A DNA stretch of 64,000 nt, taken from positions 4,572,183 to 4,636,182 of the forward strand of contig CM064864.1 of NCBI GenBank assembly GCA_032719365.1, read 5' to 3'. The notes beneath the pieces were generated by a model. It worked only from the letters and a program-made list of their open reading frames with translations. It was not told the DNA's origin and searched no databases. Below, piece after piece: positions 44,978 through 58,014 of the stretch. The stretch's first letter is position 1, and each line of letters begins with the position of its first letter. Made by a program: the position numbers and the translations under genes. This stretch comes from Prinsepia uniflora (Eukaryota; Streptophyta; Magnoliopsida; Rosales; Rosaceae).

Positions 44978-47862
44978 TGACAGGACCCACCCCGATTATC
45001 GCCTCGATAATCGGGAAGCATCCTGCTCCCGTCTGACAATCGATTCCAAAAGACCGGAAAACTAAATAATATTACATCACACCCATTGTCAGACCAGGGA
45101 GATTAAACAAATACATCAGACTGGACGTCAAGTCCACAGTTTCACAGAGCATAATATTACAAGACAGGTTAAAGAACAAATCCTACTCTGTGAACTAACT
45201 ACTCCGCAATGGAAAACTTTATGTCTCCGCCTCTGCCTCGGCGCTTGCCCCCGCACTTGTACCACGACCTGGAGGGAATTTAAAACAACAAAGTGTGAGT
45301 GGATCGAAACATAAGTTTTACAGGAAAACAGTTTTCGAAATCGGGTTCGCCCTCCAGTTTTGTAACATGCATGCATAACCGAATATTCAAAAATCACGAA
45401 TTAAACCTTTGAAAACTCTTTTTCCGAACACATGAAAAACGTTACAGAGATTCGTCATAACTCAGGTAAAACAACTTAACATTACCAGAATCCAGAAACC
45501 GTCATTTTGAAACATCAATTGCACAAGTCAAGTAAAAAGTGAATCAATAATCACAATTATTCCGTTGGATCCATCCGAGTCTTTAAAATCCATATCAGGC
45601 CTTCCCGGGATATCAACGAGTCTTTAAACTCAAAACATGATCAATAGGCCTCGGGGGTATCATAATAACCGAGTCTTTAAACTCACGAGTCTTTAAACTC
45701 AATCTGGGTCTTTAAACCCAATTTCCGGGCCCGCCCCCGTCATCAATAAACCGGGTCTTTAAACCCAAAACCGGATCCAACAATCAACCGGGTCTTTAAA
45801 CCCAAAACCGTTTTTTTTTTGAACACATTAAACCAGGATTTATCATAAATCGTTTTCCAACATCATTCCGAAATCATATCACGTCATAATAGGATTTATG
45901 TCCGAATTCACATGCAATTTCCAGAACATGCAGTTTCCGAAATCACTTCACAATTATAATCAAAACATCATAAATCCGTAACATGCATGATCATATCCAG
46001 ATACTTCATCAAAACATCATTCATGCATAAGAAAAAACTGCAACCTCAAAATGCGTGAAATACGATGAATATCTCGAAAAGCGTGAAAAAATACGTAAAA
46101 TCGGAATATCATATCACCATCATAAAATCATATGTAAAACCATAAGATAAATAAGTAAAATAGTCATGCATGCCCAGTTAAGAAATCAAATAGTCCACTC
46201 ACGGTTTTAGGATGCGTCAATCGCGTCCCGCGCGCTCCTCCGTAGCTTCGGAAGTGTCCGGGCCTGTAAAAACGTACAAGAGGGTTACAAACATCCTCAA
46301 ACAGCTCGTATGATTTTTCCCTAATTTTCCCGGATTTTTCGACGAAATTAAACTTAGAGACTTAACCTTCCGGACTCCCGAAATTATCCCGAACGACTCC
46401 CGAACAACTCGAATCCTAAAGGTAAAATGTTAATTAGACTGAAAGGAACAAATTCCATGTTGATCGTGATCAGAGTTAACATCGCACGCGCCGTCACGCG
46501 CCGCCCAAAGTGGCTGCGCATGAAGGCCACGTGCCAAGCTACAGTACCTTCGTCCTTACCCGGATAGACTGATAAATGGGTCTATTACCCGCGACTCAAC
46601 CCGACCAGTTCGAGCTCAATTCTCAATCAATTCTTCCCGTTTTCAATCATATTATCTTCTCTAATCCATTAATTTTAGGTTTGTACTAACGATCAATCTC
46701 GACTAACAGTAAATCGACCCAACTCAAGCTCAAACAGTCGAACAAGTCGACTTCTGGAACTCACCCAAACTAACTCCATTCTCAAATTAATTTCACCAGT
46801 AGCTTAAGGGAACTTAGACGAACACAATGGTACAATCAATTGGACTCGCCGTTACCTGGAAGTCGTCGTCCTCAACACTGTGTTTTTCCAGAAACTGGAA
46901 CTTGAGTTCCTGAGCAAACCTTGATCATTCCTCCTCAATTCTTGCACGGTCGTGTTAGCAAGGATCCCAGAAGACTAATTCCACCCTCATTTTGGTTCAA
47001 CTCACCTCAAAACCCAACCTTTGAATTTCCCTCCATTTCTGCGTTTATCTCTTCCCCGTCTCAGAACACTCGCTCAACTCTCTCTCAGACTACCCAAATG
47101 ATCGAAATGAGTTCCCCAACTCAGTGACACTCAGCTAAACCCCTCAGAATGGAAGACAACCCGTGGGAATCAACTGAACCTCTCTGGAAACTGTTTCCCG
47201 CACACAGAGCCCGTGGCCATTTTTAAAACCGCCCGTGCACTGGAGCTCTGTTCAAGCCACGATGGACTGCTTCCAATACCTCAAATCCCATAAACAATTC
47301 CCACCGTTCAGTCCACTATGGTTTAAACAATTGGATCGTGCAAAACCACCACACACGGTGGTGCATCAACTGTCTCCCCACGGCTGCTACAATAACCCGT
47401 GGTGAAAAGACCAAATTGCCCCTCTGTGCAATAATTACCAAAATGCCCTCCAACTTCTGTGACCCGTAACTCGGTCACCCGATGTCCGTTTCAGGCGTGC
47501 CGCCTGTCGTTGTACTCGGGACCTCGAGACGAACCTAACGGTCTTCGAGTCATATGGATATCAATTGTCAAACAAAAAGTCAACTTTTTCCCTCATAACG
47601 TCAAAATTACGATAATGCCCCTGAATTTCCGAACCCTGAATTTCCGAACATCATAACTTTCACCCTGTTCGTCCGAATCGAACGTGCCACCTGTCTATGA
47701 ACTCGTGACGTCCCGAACTACGTCACGGTCATCACTCAACGCCCGTTAGACCCTCCAATCAAAAAAGTCAACAATTTGACCATTACGAATCACAAGGGTA
47801 AAATCGTCATTTTATTCATTATTTTACAATATTACATTTCCCGGATTTCCGGGGGCGTTACA
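44978..47862 (-). mobile_element. Chromovirus 3' LTR E1 (2,885 bp) still joined to its polypurine tract
   Basis: The plus strand starts TGACAGGACCCACCCC and ends GGGGGCGTTACA, so it lies on the minus strand. It is followed by a polypurine tract and pol remnants, which ties this LTR family to Tekay/Del chromoviruses. It contains seven TTTAAA hairpins (45577-45803), a stem CTGGAGGG/CCCTCCAG (45269-45276, 45350-45357) around TGTGAGTGGATC, two CGTGCC-CCTGTC blocks (47496 and 47683), and GC-rich GCCCAAAGTGGC (46503-46514). Confidence 0.9.
45577..45803 (-). repeat. Hairpin array in E1 (seven units)
   Basis: Units start at 45577, 45618, 45671, 45687 (GAGTCTTTAAACTC type) and 45706, 45753, 45790 (GGGTCTTTAAACCC type). 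GAGT pairs with ACTC and GGGT with ACCC (minus-strand sense). Confidence 0.9.
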
Positions 47863-47904
47863 ATCTCCCCCCCCCCCCCCCCCCCCTTAAGAAATTTCGT
47901 CCCG
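47863..47904 (-). promoter_or_regulatory. E1 polypurine tract containing a G20 run
   Basis: On the minus strand TTTCGGGACGAAATTTCTTAA is followed by 20 consecutive G, then AGATT and the LTR start TGTAACG. The CGGGACGAAATTTC word before a G-rich tract is typical of Tekay/Del elements. The 20-base homopolymer (47867-47886) is unusually long. Confidence 0.9.
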
Positions 47905-48503
47905 AAATTTCAAGGAAACAAGTAGGGGAACTGTTCTCACATCTGCGCTTCGGGTTCCCATGTGGCTTCCTCCACATTCTGGTTCCTCCAGAGAACCTTT
48001 ACCAGAGGAACGGTCTTCCGACGTAGTACTTTTATCCTTTCGGTCCAAAATCTGCACCGACTGTTCTTCAAAACTCAGATCCTCTCGGAGTTCAATGGTC
48101 TATTCCTCCAGTACATGAGATGCGTCGAACACGTATTTCCGCAACATCGACACGTGGAAAACATCGTGGACCTTCGAAAGCTCTGGCGGTAGTGCCAACT
48201 TGTAGGCCACCGGGCCAATCCTCTCAGTGATCTCATAAGGTCCGATGTAACGAGGCTCAACTTCCCTCGCCTGCCTAATCTCACTACACCCTTCCAAGGG
48301 GACAGTTTCAGAAATACTCGATCTCCGACCGCAAACTCAAGATCTCGAATCCGATGGTCCACATAGCTCTTTTGTCCGTCCTGGCTGCCTTGAGCCGATC
48401 TCTGATGAGTTTGACCTTCTCGGTTGTCAGTTCCACCAATTCGGATTTAGTCAGCTTCCTTTCACCCACATCCGTCCAACACAACGGAGTCTTTTCACCC
48501 GCA
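47905..48503 (-). pseudogene. Chromovirus integrase C-terminus and chromodomain remnant
   Basis: Minus-strand pieces in order: VGERKLTKSELVELTTEKVK (about 48420-48480), then DLEFAVGDRVFLKLSPWKG, then PRYIGPYEITERIGPVAYKL and PPELSKVHDVFHVSMLRKYV (48130-48240). After a frameshift comes VPLVKVLWRNQNVEEATWEP, a chromodomain-type C-terminal block (about 47950-48010). This is the end of pol of a Tekay/Del chromovirus. Frames change at least twice, so it is inactive. Homology stops near 48503, where LTR sequence of another copy begins, suggesting recombination or deletion. Confidence 0.88.
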
Positions 48504-48504
48504 T

Positions 48505-50798
48505 CGTGACCTCTCCGGAAGGAACATATCCCAGTCCGGAGGCGGCGCGTCGTATCGTCCGTCACCAAGCACATAGCACTCAGCCGCGACCACGACTCAG
48601 ATCCGTAGGTCATCAATAGAGCCGCCTGCCAGAGAAAAAAACCAAATGGGTCTCCTGCCCGAGTTTTTGCTTTTTTAACACCAAAACCATTTCATTTAAA
48701 CATCGTAGAAAGCACAAACACGCATAAGCACCGTATAAGGCTGAATCCTCGAAATACGTGCAAATACGCAACCACACACAAATCCACTCATGGCATCACA
48801 AAAAAAGTATTAAAACACATAATAAACATTTATGCATGCATCAATTTAGAAAACAAGGACCACTCACAGACCATCCGAGCTGTCGCCTCGATACACGTGC
48901 CATTCGGCTCTCTCGGGCCAATCAACATCATCGGGACTCCCAAACCTATTCAAATCACTTTAGATGGTTACTAACTACCTAATCAACCTCTCACTAAAGC
49001 CCCGTATTTTTCCCAATTTTTTAAATATTTTAAAACCCAATCCTAACCTTCGGACATTCCCAAACAATATGAGACGGTGTCCCGATCGACACGAAACTGG
49101 TCTCAAAATATTCGTTACATCGAATAGATTAATTCACATGTTGAACACTACCCCAAAAGACCCATCATGCGCCCTCAAGCGCCGCCCAAAGGGGCTGCGC
49201 GTGAGAGCCACGCGCCTGTACTATTCATCATCCCTAACCTCTAGCCGACTGGGTTCAGACCGGTTCGAACCGGTTCGGTCCAACTGAACCAGCCACGCGC
49301 CTGTACTATTCATCGTCCCTAGAAAACAAGGTCCACTCACAGACCGTCCGAGTTTCCGCCTTGATAAGCGTGCCATTCGGCTCTCCCGGGCCAATCACCG
49401 TCACCGGGACTCCCAAACCTATCAAAATCACTTTAGAGGGTTACTAACTACCTTATTAACCTCTCACCAAAGCCCCGTAATTTTCCCAAATTTTTAAATA
49501 TTTTTAAACCCAATCCTAAACCTTCGGACGTCCCGAACAATATCGAGACGGTGTCTGATCGACACGAAACTAGTCCCAAAATATTTGTTACATCGAATAG
49601 ATTAATTCACATGTTGAACACTACCCCAAAAGACCCTTCATGCGCCGCCCAAAGGGGCTGCGCGTGAGAGCCACACGCTCTGCACTGTTCATCGTCCCTA
49701 ACCTCTAGCCGACCGGGTTTAGACCGGTTTGAACCGGTTTGGTCCAACCGAACCGGCGGTCACGGTTCACGGCCTATTCTCACTCATTTTCAATCCATTT
49801 CTTCCCATTTTTATTCCTAAATGTTCTTAAAAACAAGCCTAATGAATCCAGCCATTAAAAACAGGAAGGACGGGTCGAAATCTTACCTCCACGACTGAAG
49901 GATGAACTGGCCACATGCAAACCTCCACCGCCGTGGCCTCTGGCCGCCCTAGCCCTCGAAACCAATCCACTTCGACTCCCCTAGGTCCCTAGATTATGTT
50001 AGGATCAATAGGAACTCGAAACCATCCTCTAAAACTCATTTTCCAAATTTGAAAATAAAAGGGTTCTCGAGTAAACTTACCTCCGCCGTCCACGGCGGCT
50101 ACGCCGTCACTGCTGCCCCCCCTCAGCCTAATGTCATTCTCAGTCTCTCACCAGAACCCAGAAATGGTTGAGATGTGGGGTGGTATGCCATGTGTGTTTG
50201 TTTGTTCCAAAAGAAAATGGAGAATGGAGTGGGGGTTCGGGTTTGTGAGAGGGAACATAGAGGATGGCTGATGATCAAGTGAGAGAGAAGAAGAAAATGG
50301 ATGGTGAGGATTGAGGGATTAGATGCGATGGAGGGTTAGGATTGAGAGGTGGGTAGGATGAATTATAAAATAATTTAGGATATTATTATTTAATTAAAGA
50401 TAGATCCACTGTTGGGGAAGTGACCAATGGGATGAGTGACACTTGTCACTCATCCATGGGTCACACTTAAATATCTGCCCAATCAGATATCGCCACATCA
50501 TCCCCGTCTCGTAATGCATGCATAGTGAAATCGAACTTCCTGTGACCATAACTTTCCCGTTCGACGTTCGATTTCGGCGTGCCGCCTGTCTACGGATTCG
50601 TATCGACCCGATATACATAACGGTACTCGACCCTCGGCCATCAGACCTCCCGGGTCAAAAGTTAACATTTTGCCCACGACCAGGGGTAAAATAATCATTT
50701 TGCGTCGTCCGTCCAATTTTTCTCAACTAATCACCGATTAATCTCACTAATCCTTGATTAGTCACTAATCTAATCCCAAAATTCGGGACGGGTCGTTA
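48505..50798 (-). mobile_element. 5'-truncated chromovirus LTR E2
   Basis: Ends GGGACGGGTCGTTACA at 50798. Its other end (the TGACAGG part) is missing and joins pol sequence of E1 at about 48504. It holds the CGTGCCGCCTGTCTAC block (50578-50593), the perfect U3 palindrome (50430-50455), and an internal tandem duplication with two GC hairpins. Short reading frames inside are not genes. Confidence 0.8.
48848..49790 (-). repeat. Tandem duplication of 473 bp inside LTR E2
   Basis: AGAAAACAAGG starts at 48848 and again at 49321, and the following approximately 470 bp match well. They include CCACTCACAGACC, GCCATTCGGCTCTC, GGGACTCCCAAACCTAT, GCCCAAAGGGGC (49184-49195 and 49647-49658) and GAACCGGTT words. 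Confidence 0.85.
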
Positions 50799-52731
50799 CA
50801 ACCTTTCCTCCTTAATTAATTTCTTCGTCGAAATTCCAACTATCCCGATTACACAACCACCTCGTGGAAAGCAAATTCGATCTCTCCTCATGTGTACACT
50901 CATACACCAAGTAAACAAAACAATACTTATTCGCAACCAGACGTTCTATCAACACTCACGTCACATCGACTACACTAGACTACGTTGAGTGACAAAAATC
51001 ACACGTTTCGATTTGATACTACCCGATAATTCCACCATCTCGCTGACGCAACAACTCGACGGTTCCTTTCTTAATCACCAATCTATCTTGACGTCTACTT
51101 CTAATCACGTCTTCCAATACGTACCAATCCTTATCACGCCCACCAAGGCGTATCCTCACATGCCCACTGGGCATCCAGACTTAACCACGTCTACCGAGAC
51201 GCACGAATTCAGAAGCTCGCTACCGTCTCTCCATGACCAAGACAGATCGTACCCACTTGTTACATATCCAACCTTTATCTTGTCATCTCACCAATCATTA
51301 CAAAGATTCCTCAACTGTCTCACGATACTATTTCCTCTGTTCTTAGCTTAGTATAATCAGCAAGGCAATTCACCCTACTGATTACCAGACCTCGGCCTAC
51401 CTGCTCAAGGTCGCCGCAGTCACCTCAAAACAACTCGATCACCCTGATCGTTATGACACGACACAATCTCACTCACCTTCAAGCACTCACTTGTCACGTC
51501 ACTGGATGTGACATTATGAGTCGTCTGATCTCCAAGTTAATCAAATTTGACCCACACCCTAGGTGTTCGGTTCTTACACCCTCTTTGAACCCTTAGCTAT
51601 CAAATCAATCCTCGTCATCCCACCTAGGGAAGAATCAAGGAAAAATCCAAGATGATGACATCAAAGTTCATCCTACATCATCCTCAGGCACCCAACACTA
51701 TCTGCTAAAGAGCAGAAAGCGAGAAGTCTCTTTCACCATCCTCTAAGTCGAGAGTAGTTGCAACCATGTTGGAAGCATTCTCAAATGTTTCTATTCTTGA
51801 GCTAGAAGTCTTTCTTCTCTGACTAAGAGTATTCTATGATAATTTCTGTAGTGCTTAATTTTCCCTTCAGGACTAAACACTTCCATTGATTCTCTTCCGC
51901 TTCTTCCATCCTTTCCGACCAACGACAACTGTCGATAACTATTGTAATGACCCATTCTATTTCTCACTACCAGATTTCTCCTCAAATAAGATTACACGAA
52001 ACTCAGGAGGTATGGTCAACCGCGGTCAGCCACAACCAATCCGAAATGGACTCTCAAGTTCTCAGCTCATCCGGACACCATTCACGTGTTCGTGACTACC
52101 GTTTATTCACATCCAAAAGGATGTCAATTCATCCTAACCTGATGTACCGCTTGACCGAAGAGTCACAACAGGCTCCTGCTGTGATCTGCAGTCAAATCTC
52201 TACATACCACAATATCTGACCAACCAGTCGCTAATCCCCATGACAGTACTCGCATCGTCCATTTATGCCATTCTGTCTAATCACCACTTAGGCATTTGAA
52301 CCTTTGACGTTACCACTCCTAAGAACACACTTGTGCCCCAAGTCTCGTATCATCGGGGAACGGGTCACCAAACCATCTCCCATACGATTCCCAAGACGAA
52401 TCTACACTAGCCGACAAATCCTCCTTGTCGTGTAGTGATAGAAACCAACCATGAGCACATCACGACTGAGACACCCTCAGCTCGTGGCTCGTCGTCTCTC
52501 CTCTCTCGTACCCCACGACTCTAGGTACAAACGTTTCGACAATCCATGCCAAAAGATGAACGTTCCCCGATTCTTAACAATCAACATCCATCGATCGGTC
52601 GACCTCAGAATCCGATCGACAAGTACCACTCTCCTGGTCACTCGTCCTATCACTCACTAACTAAAGTTATCATAACCTGGCTTCTCCCTGCAGCACTTCC
52701 ATCTCGAGTGATCCCTCGCACTCAATAACCG
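50799..52731 (-). other. Polypurine tract and non-coding internal region next to E2
   Basis: The first 30 bp on the minus strand read GAAATTAATTAAGGAGGAAA then GGT before the LTR start, a purine-rich tract. The remaining approximately 1.9 kb has no frame above about 120 aa and no gag or pol motif that I recognise. It could be the internal part of a non-autonomous (LARD-like) element or heavily decayed sequence. No primer site is seen at 52731. Confidence 0.5.
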
Positions 52732-55360
52732 TGACAAGACCCATCTCGATTATCCCTCGATAACCATGACAGATCCTGCTCCCGTTTGACAATAACTCGA
52801 AAATACCAAAAGTAGTTTCAAATATATACATATAACACATATAAACGATAACATCGTCAGACAAGGGATAGTTCAGTATTTCGAGACCGTTGACCTAGTC
52901 AACAGGTTTACAGAGCATAGGAAATATTTACATGTAGGGAGAAAAATCCTACGATGCAAAGTGTCTGAGTATGCAACGGTCCGTTTATTCTTCTGCCTCG
53001 AAATGAGCCTCAGTACCTGTGCACTAGCCTGGAGGGCAAATAAAACATCAAAGGTGTGAGTGGACAAAAATAACCTTTAGAAATACATTTATCAAAATAT
53101 AGTCTTACCCTCCAGTTTTCACAAACATGCATGCATATCATAACTCATAAATCAAATAATTAAGATATGAATATAAATCTCAATATCAATGAAAACACAG
53201 AATCTAGGTCCAATATAGAGTCACGTTATCCCTGCAACGCGTGCAAATCAATAGGCTCAAGGATCGCTCAAATCCCGAGCATCCGCCGCTGTGAACACAT
53301 CACCAGCCGGCAATCCAGGTCGTCATGAACATATCACTAACTGACCTCCATATAATCCAGCACATCTGGTCTGAGTCGAGCCTCCATTTGGCTGCACGAC
53401 AACAAACCGTGCTACGTGACCTCTCCGGGGTAAACACTTCCATCCCGGAGGCGAGCGTTATCTCCAGGGTCCATTTAGGGGGAAACATATTCCACACCGA
53501 AAGCCCTCATATATCATCATCACGAAAACCAGTGAAAATAGTTTCATTTAATATCAAAACCAGTTTTAAACTGGGCTTTAAACCCAAAAACACTTTTCTC
53601 AAATCCATAAACCAATCCACGCAAACCTGCGCAATCACAATCTCATTTATGACATAAATCCATCAAATCCAATATCAGACTCATAATCCGAGTCAAAATC
53701 AAGTTCAAACCCCGAGCCTTAGCTCGAAATATCAGTTTCACAGTTTTCTCGAAAATCGTGCCCAAAAGCATATAAAATAATATAATATTCTAAAAATAAT
53801 ATAATATTCTAAAAATAATATAATATTCCCAAAAATTCGGAAATCATCATATCGAAGTATCAACCATACCAAATCATTTCAAATTATATTATAAGGCATT
53901 TAAAATATATATGCATGCATTTAGGGTAGAAAACAAAAGTCCACTCACACACCGTCCAGATTGTTCCGTTTCGAGTTGTTCGCTTCCTTCCGATATCCTG
54001 GAAGTATTCGGGCCTGTCAAACAAGTAATATAAGGTTACTAACTTGTTACATAATCCCCTGTACAAATTTCCTAATCTTCGGAATAAAATAATATTATTT
54101 TTAAACGTAACCTATACGCCTCGGGTATACAAACTACTCTTAGTTCATATCCGATTGACCCGAAACCAACGCTAATAGGTCCGTATCATCGAGAGTATCA
54201 AAATTGCTGTTGGACCCTTCCTCAGATTCCCGGCCACGCGCCCTCACGCGCCGCCGCAAGCGGCTGCGAGTGAAAGCCACACGCCGTGAACAGTGAGTGC
54301 TACAGTTCCCTTCTCCACCCGTTTCTCTAATAAATGGGTCTGAAACCCGCGATCAGACCCGATTAATTCTTCACCAATTCAAGGTCAATTTTATCGTTTC
54401 TTTCACTCATTAGAATTAACTCAATATGGATTAAGGGTCTGTAAACTCAATTTCGTGAAACCGTGCCCCAAAGTTCACGACTCAACATAGATACCCGACG
54501 GGTCCCTAATCGGGTTCTACTCAAAATCAATCCGTATCCTTCAATTGATCATACCAGAAGCATCATAGGACTATTATAAACACAAATTCGAAATCAATTT
54601 CATGAAATTTTACCTCTAAGTACCTCGACTCAAGCTCGATTTTCCAAAATAGTTGTAGGGTTTGTTCGTCACGGTTTCTCCACCAATTTCCTTCCCAATT
54701 GATTCAGTTTGATTCGTCTTGTTCCCAGAAAGCTTAATCTCGCCTCAATTACGATCGAAATCGTCTAAAAACCAGAATCGAAAATCATGGTGTTGGGTAA
54801 TTAATCACTCACAATTTCCTTTGTTCCTACTGAAATTTGATCAAGATGAAAGGAGGATGTATAGGTTCTCTGTTTTGTGTTCTTCATTTTTGGTCGAGTA
54901 CTGTTCACTTAATTACCCATCATAGCTGCTAACCTCAATTAATTAATTAACCAAGTGCCACTAACCCTTATAAACAAGTGACACTTGTCACTTGATGAAG
55001 GATATGAGTCATTTGCTGAAATGAATCAGCAATTAAAAGGGAGAGTCAGCACTTAATATTAATCCTCAGCCCGTTTAATTTAAAACCGATATAAAATTAC
55101 CATTTTACCCTTGTGGTCACAAATGACCATTTTGCCCCTGAACTTCTCAGGCCCATAACTTCTTCATACGAGCTCCATTTTCGACGTGCCGCCTATCTAC
55201 GGATTCAGTGTTCCGAGACCTACACAACGGTACTCGAGAAATGTGCAAAAAGTATTTTAAACAAAAAGTCAACTTTTAGCCATAAGTCATCAAGGGTAGA
55301 AACGTCAATTTCACATTATTTTAATATTTTATAAGTTTTGGATTTTTTCGGGGCGTTACA
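52732..55360 (-). mobile_element. Chromovirus-type LTR (2,629 bp), minus strand
   Basis: The plus strand starts TGACAAGACCCATC and ends TTTCGGGGCGTTACA. It contains a CTGGAGGG/CCCTCCAG stem (53029-53036, 53108-53115) around TGTGAGTGGACA, CATGCATG words at 53127 and 53911, GCCGCAAGCGGC (54253-54264), the U3 palindrome CAAGTGACA/TGTCACTTG (54975-54994) and the CGTGCCGCCTATCTAC block (55185-55200). It is the same subfamily as 62434-64000, in opposite orientation. No matching 5-bp duplication was found at its edges. Confidence 0.85.
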
Positions 55361-55593
55361 TTAGGAGCCTTTGGCTTTGCACAATTTAGATCCTACTCAG
55401 AATCTACTTCCTAGAAACACGCGGCATCACATGCCAATCGAACCCTAATCCAACGCATCGAGTTTTGTTCAGCACGAGGTGCTTCTTACTCTTACCTTAA
55501 CTATCAAGTTGATGACGGGATGTTACCACTGTAGAGACATCACATCCCTGACTTGTGCACAGAGTGATGCACAAAACCTACTCTGATACCACT
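55361..55593 (-). other. Short internal remnant with an initiator-Met tRNA primer site
   Basis: The minus strand at 55591-55581 reads TGGTATCAGAG, complementary to the 3' end of initiator tRNA-Met, 2 nt from an LTR edge at 55594. This is the primer site usual for chromoviruses. Only about 220 bp remain between this site and the neighbouring LTR, so nearly all of the internal region is gone. Confidence 0.8.
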
Positions 55594-57603
55594 TGTCAAG
55601 CCCCATACCAATCCCCCCGAGATTAACGCGGGACGCGCCTGATCCCGTCTAACACGGAGTGTCAGACAAGGGAAATTCCGACTTTAGCCCGCTCAGGGCT
55701 TCAGAGTATGCCATGATCCGGAGGAGGTATATGATGTCTCGATTTCTGCTACAGCCCGCATCCGTGATCAACTTGAAGAGCAGTCAAAGCATTTAAAAGC
55801 TGTGAGTGGACAAAACAAATAATTTATAAAAATATTTTATAAGAAAAGACTTTTATACCCTTAACTAAAAAGAATGCATGCACTCGAAAACCAATTTATC
55901 AAACCAATAGGGCCTTGGCCCAAAATCGTAAATGAAACCAATCATACGGGCCACTGGCCAAATCCATATGGGACTCAGCCCAAAACCAGTAAATAGATAT
56001 TATTATATTTAAATAGAAATCACATAACCAACCCTGTCACAGTATCTAAAGCTACGTGCGTGCTACCCGGGGTCTCAAATGTAACGACCCGTCCCAAATT
56101 AGCGGGATTAATTAAGAATTAATGATGGATTAGCCTTACTAATCGGAGATTAGACGAGGATTAACGGACGAGCAGGGCGAAATGACGATTTTACCCTTAG
56201 AATGGGCGAATCGTTGATTTTTCGTTCAGGAGGTCAAATGGACTTTGGTCAATGACTGTGATGTAGTTCGGGACATTATGAGTTCATAGACAGGTGGCAC
56301 GCCCGATTCCAACGTTCGAGGAAAAAGTTACGGTTCACGGAAGTTCCGGGGAACTATTTGAAATGGCACGTTTTACGAGGAAGTTGACTTCTGTTTTGTC
56401 TGAAATGGGCCCATATTTTTTAAGTTGGCCCAATGGATGAGTGACAAGTGTCACTTATCCATTGCTTAGCATCACACTTACATGCATCCTCCCCATTCCT
56501 TCGTCTGTTTCATCGAACCCGAACCCCATCGGCAACCCACCCTCTATTTCCTTTGTTGACTGATGGTGGGGACCTTAGAGAGTGAGAGTGAAGCTGAGGG
56601 AGGAAAGGATGATGACTGGCTGAGGGTAGAACCGCCGTGGACGGTGGTGGATAAGCCAGGTAAACCGATGACACCATTTTCCTTTCGAATTTCAATTTCA
56701 AATTTAGGGTGTTTTGGATGGCCTCTGATGATGTAATGATGTTCTGGAGGTTTGTATGAGGTTGTGAGGATTGGAAGGGGAGATTTTGGACAGCTGAACG
56801 GCCGTGGAGGGACGGCCAAAGTTGGCCGTGTGTTCTTCAAATCCAAAGGTAACCTTTCGAACGTTTTTCTTGTGATTTGAAACCATAGGAAGATAGGAAA
56901 CATCGAGACATAGAGATTAAGATTAGAAAGGGATGGAATCGGGCTAAAAATGATGGAGAAAATGAGTTGAACCGGCCTCGCCGGTCAGACCGGACCAGAA
57001 TTGCAGAAATGAACCAAACCGCCGGTTCATGCGAGGTTAGGGGTGACTGTGCAGGGTGCGTGGCTCCCACGCGCAACCCCTTTGGGCGGCGCGTGAGGGC
57101 ACTTGAGCAGTCCGGTGGGGAAAATTCAAACATGTAATTTCATCTATTCGATGTAACAAACATTTTGGGATTGGTTTCGTGCCAATCAGACATCGTTTCG
57201 ATATAAGGTTTAGGTTCGCGTTTAAAAATAGTTAGAAATTCCGAAAAATTATGGGACTTTAGTGAGGGGTTATTTAAGTAGTTAGTAACCCACTAAATTA
57301 ATTTGGACAAGTTCGGGAATTCCGGAGGTGACGATTGGCCGGGGATTACGTTTTGGCACGCGTATCGAGGCACGGCTTCAAACGGTCTGTGAGTGGACTT
57401 GTTTTATGAATTCGATGCATGCATAAATGTTTATAAATGTTTTAAATACATGTTTTGTGATTCCATGAGTGCATTTGGTTGTGGTAGCTTAGGATTTACG
57501 TATTTGCACGTATTTCGAGATTCCTTGTTTTATATGATGCTTATACGTGCTAGGTTTCAATGAGGGTTTAATGAATTGGTTTTGGATTTGGATATATGAA
57601 ATC

Positions 57604-58014
57604 GGGCACGAGACCCATTTGATTTACAAACTCTTGGACTTTTACTCCATTTGATTTGACGAGGAATCGAACCGAGGGTCCATTTGAGTTATACGATCGG
57701 GCCGAGGGCCCCGTTGGTTTATGAGTTCGGGCTTGAGGCCCAGTTGGCTGTAATATTGGGCTTGAGGCCCTATTGGTTGTGAAATCGGGCTTGAGGCTCC
57801 GTTACTTCGTGGTTTCGGGCTTAGGGCCCAGTTATTCGTGATATTAGGCTAAAGGCCCCGTTGATTGTGAAATCGGGCTTGAGTCCCAGTTGAGTTTATG
57901 AAATGAGAATTCGGGTATGAGACCCTATTGAACTGTGGATTTAGGCCGAGGCCTGTGAAACTGATTTGAATCGGATTCGAGGAATCCTATTGAGATGAAT
58001 CGGGTATGAGACCC
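57604..58014 (+). repeat. Hairpin array with GAG loop in S3 (about 12 units)
   Basis: Units spaced about 30 bp: GGGCACGAGACCC (57604), GGGCTTGAGGCCC (57729, 57758), GGGCTTGAGGCTC (57787), GGGCTTAGGGCCC (57817), AGGCTAAAGGCCC (57846), GGGCTTGAGTCCC (57874), GGGTATGAGACCC (57912, 58002), AGGCCGAGGCCT (57943) and GGATTCGAGGAATCC (57973). Arms vary together while a GAG-like centre is mostly kept. Confidence 0.88.

Noticed and set aside
50799..52731. Coding internal region of the E2 element
   Set aside because: Checked for gag, protease, reverse transcriptase and integrase motifs in the short frames. None seen.
56510..57133. Several overlapping minus-strand frames in S3
   Set aside because: Same reasons: LTR sequence, overlapping frames, no motif.
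57604..58014. CRISPR-like array
   Set aside because: Repeat units are short, variable and palindromic, spacers are not unique protospacer-like sequences, and the context is a plant LTR.
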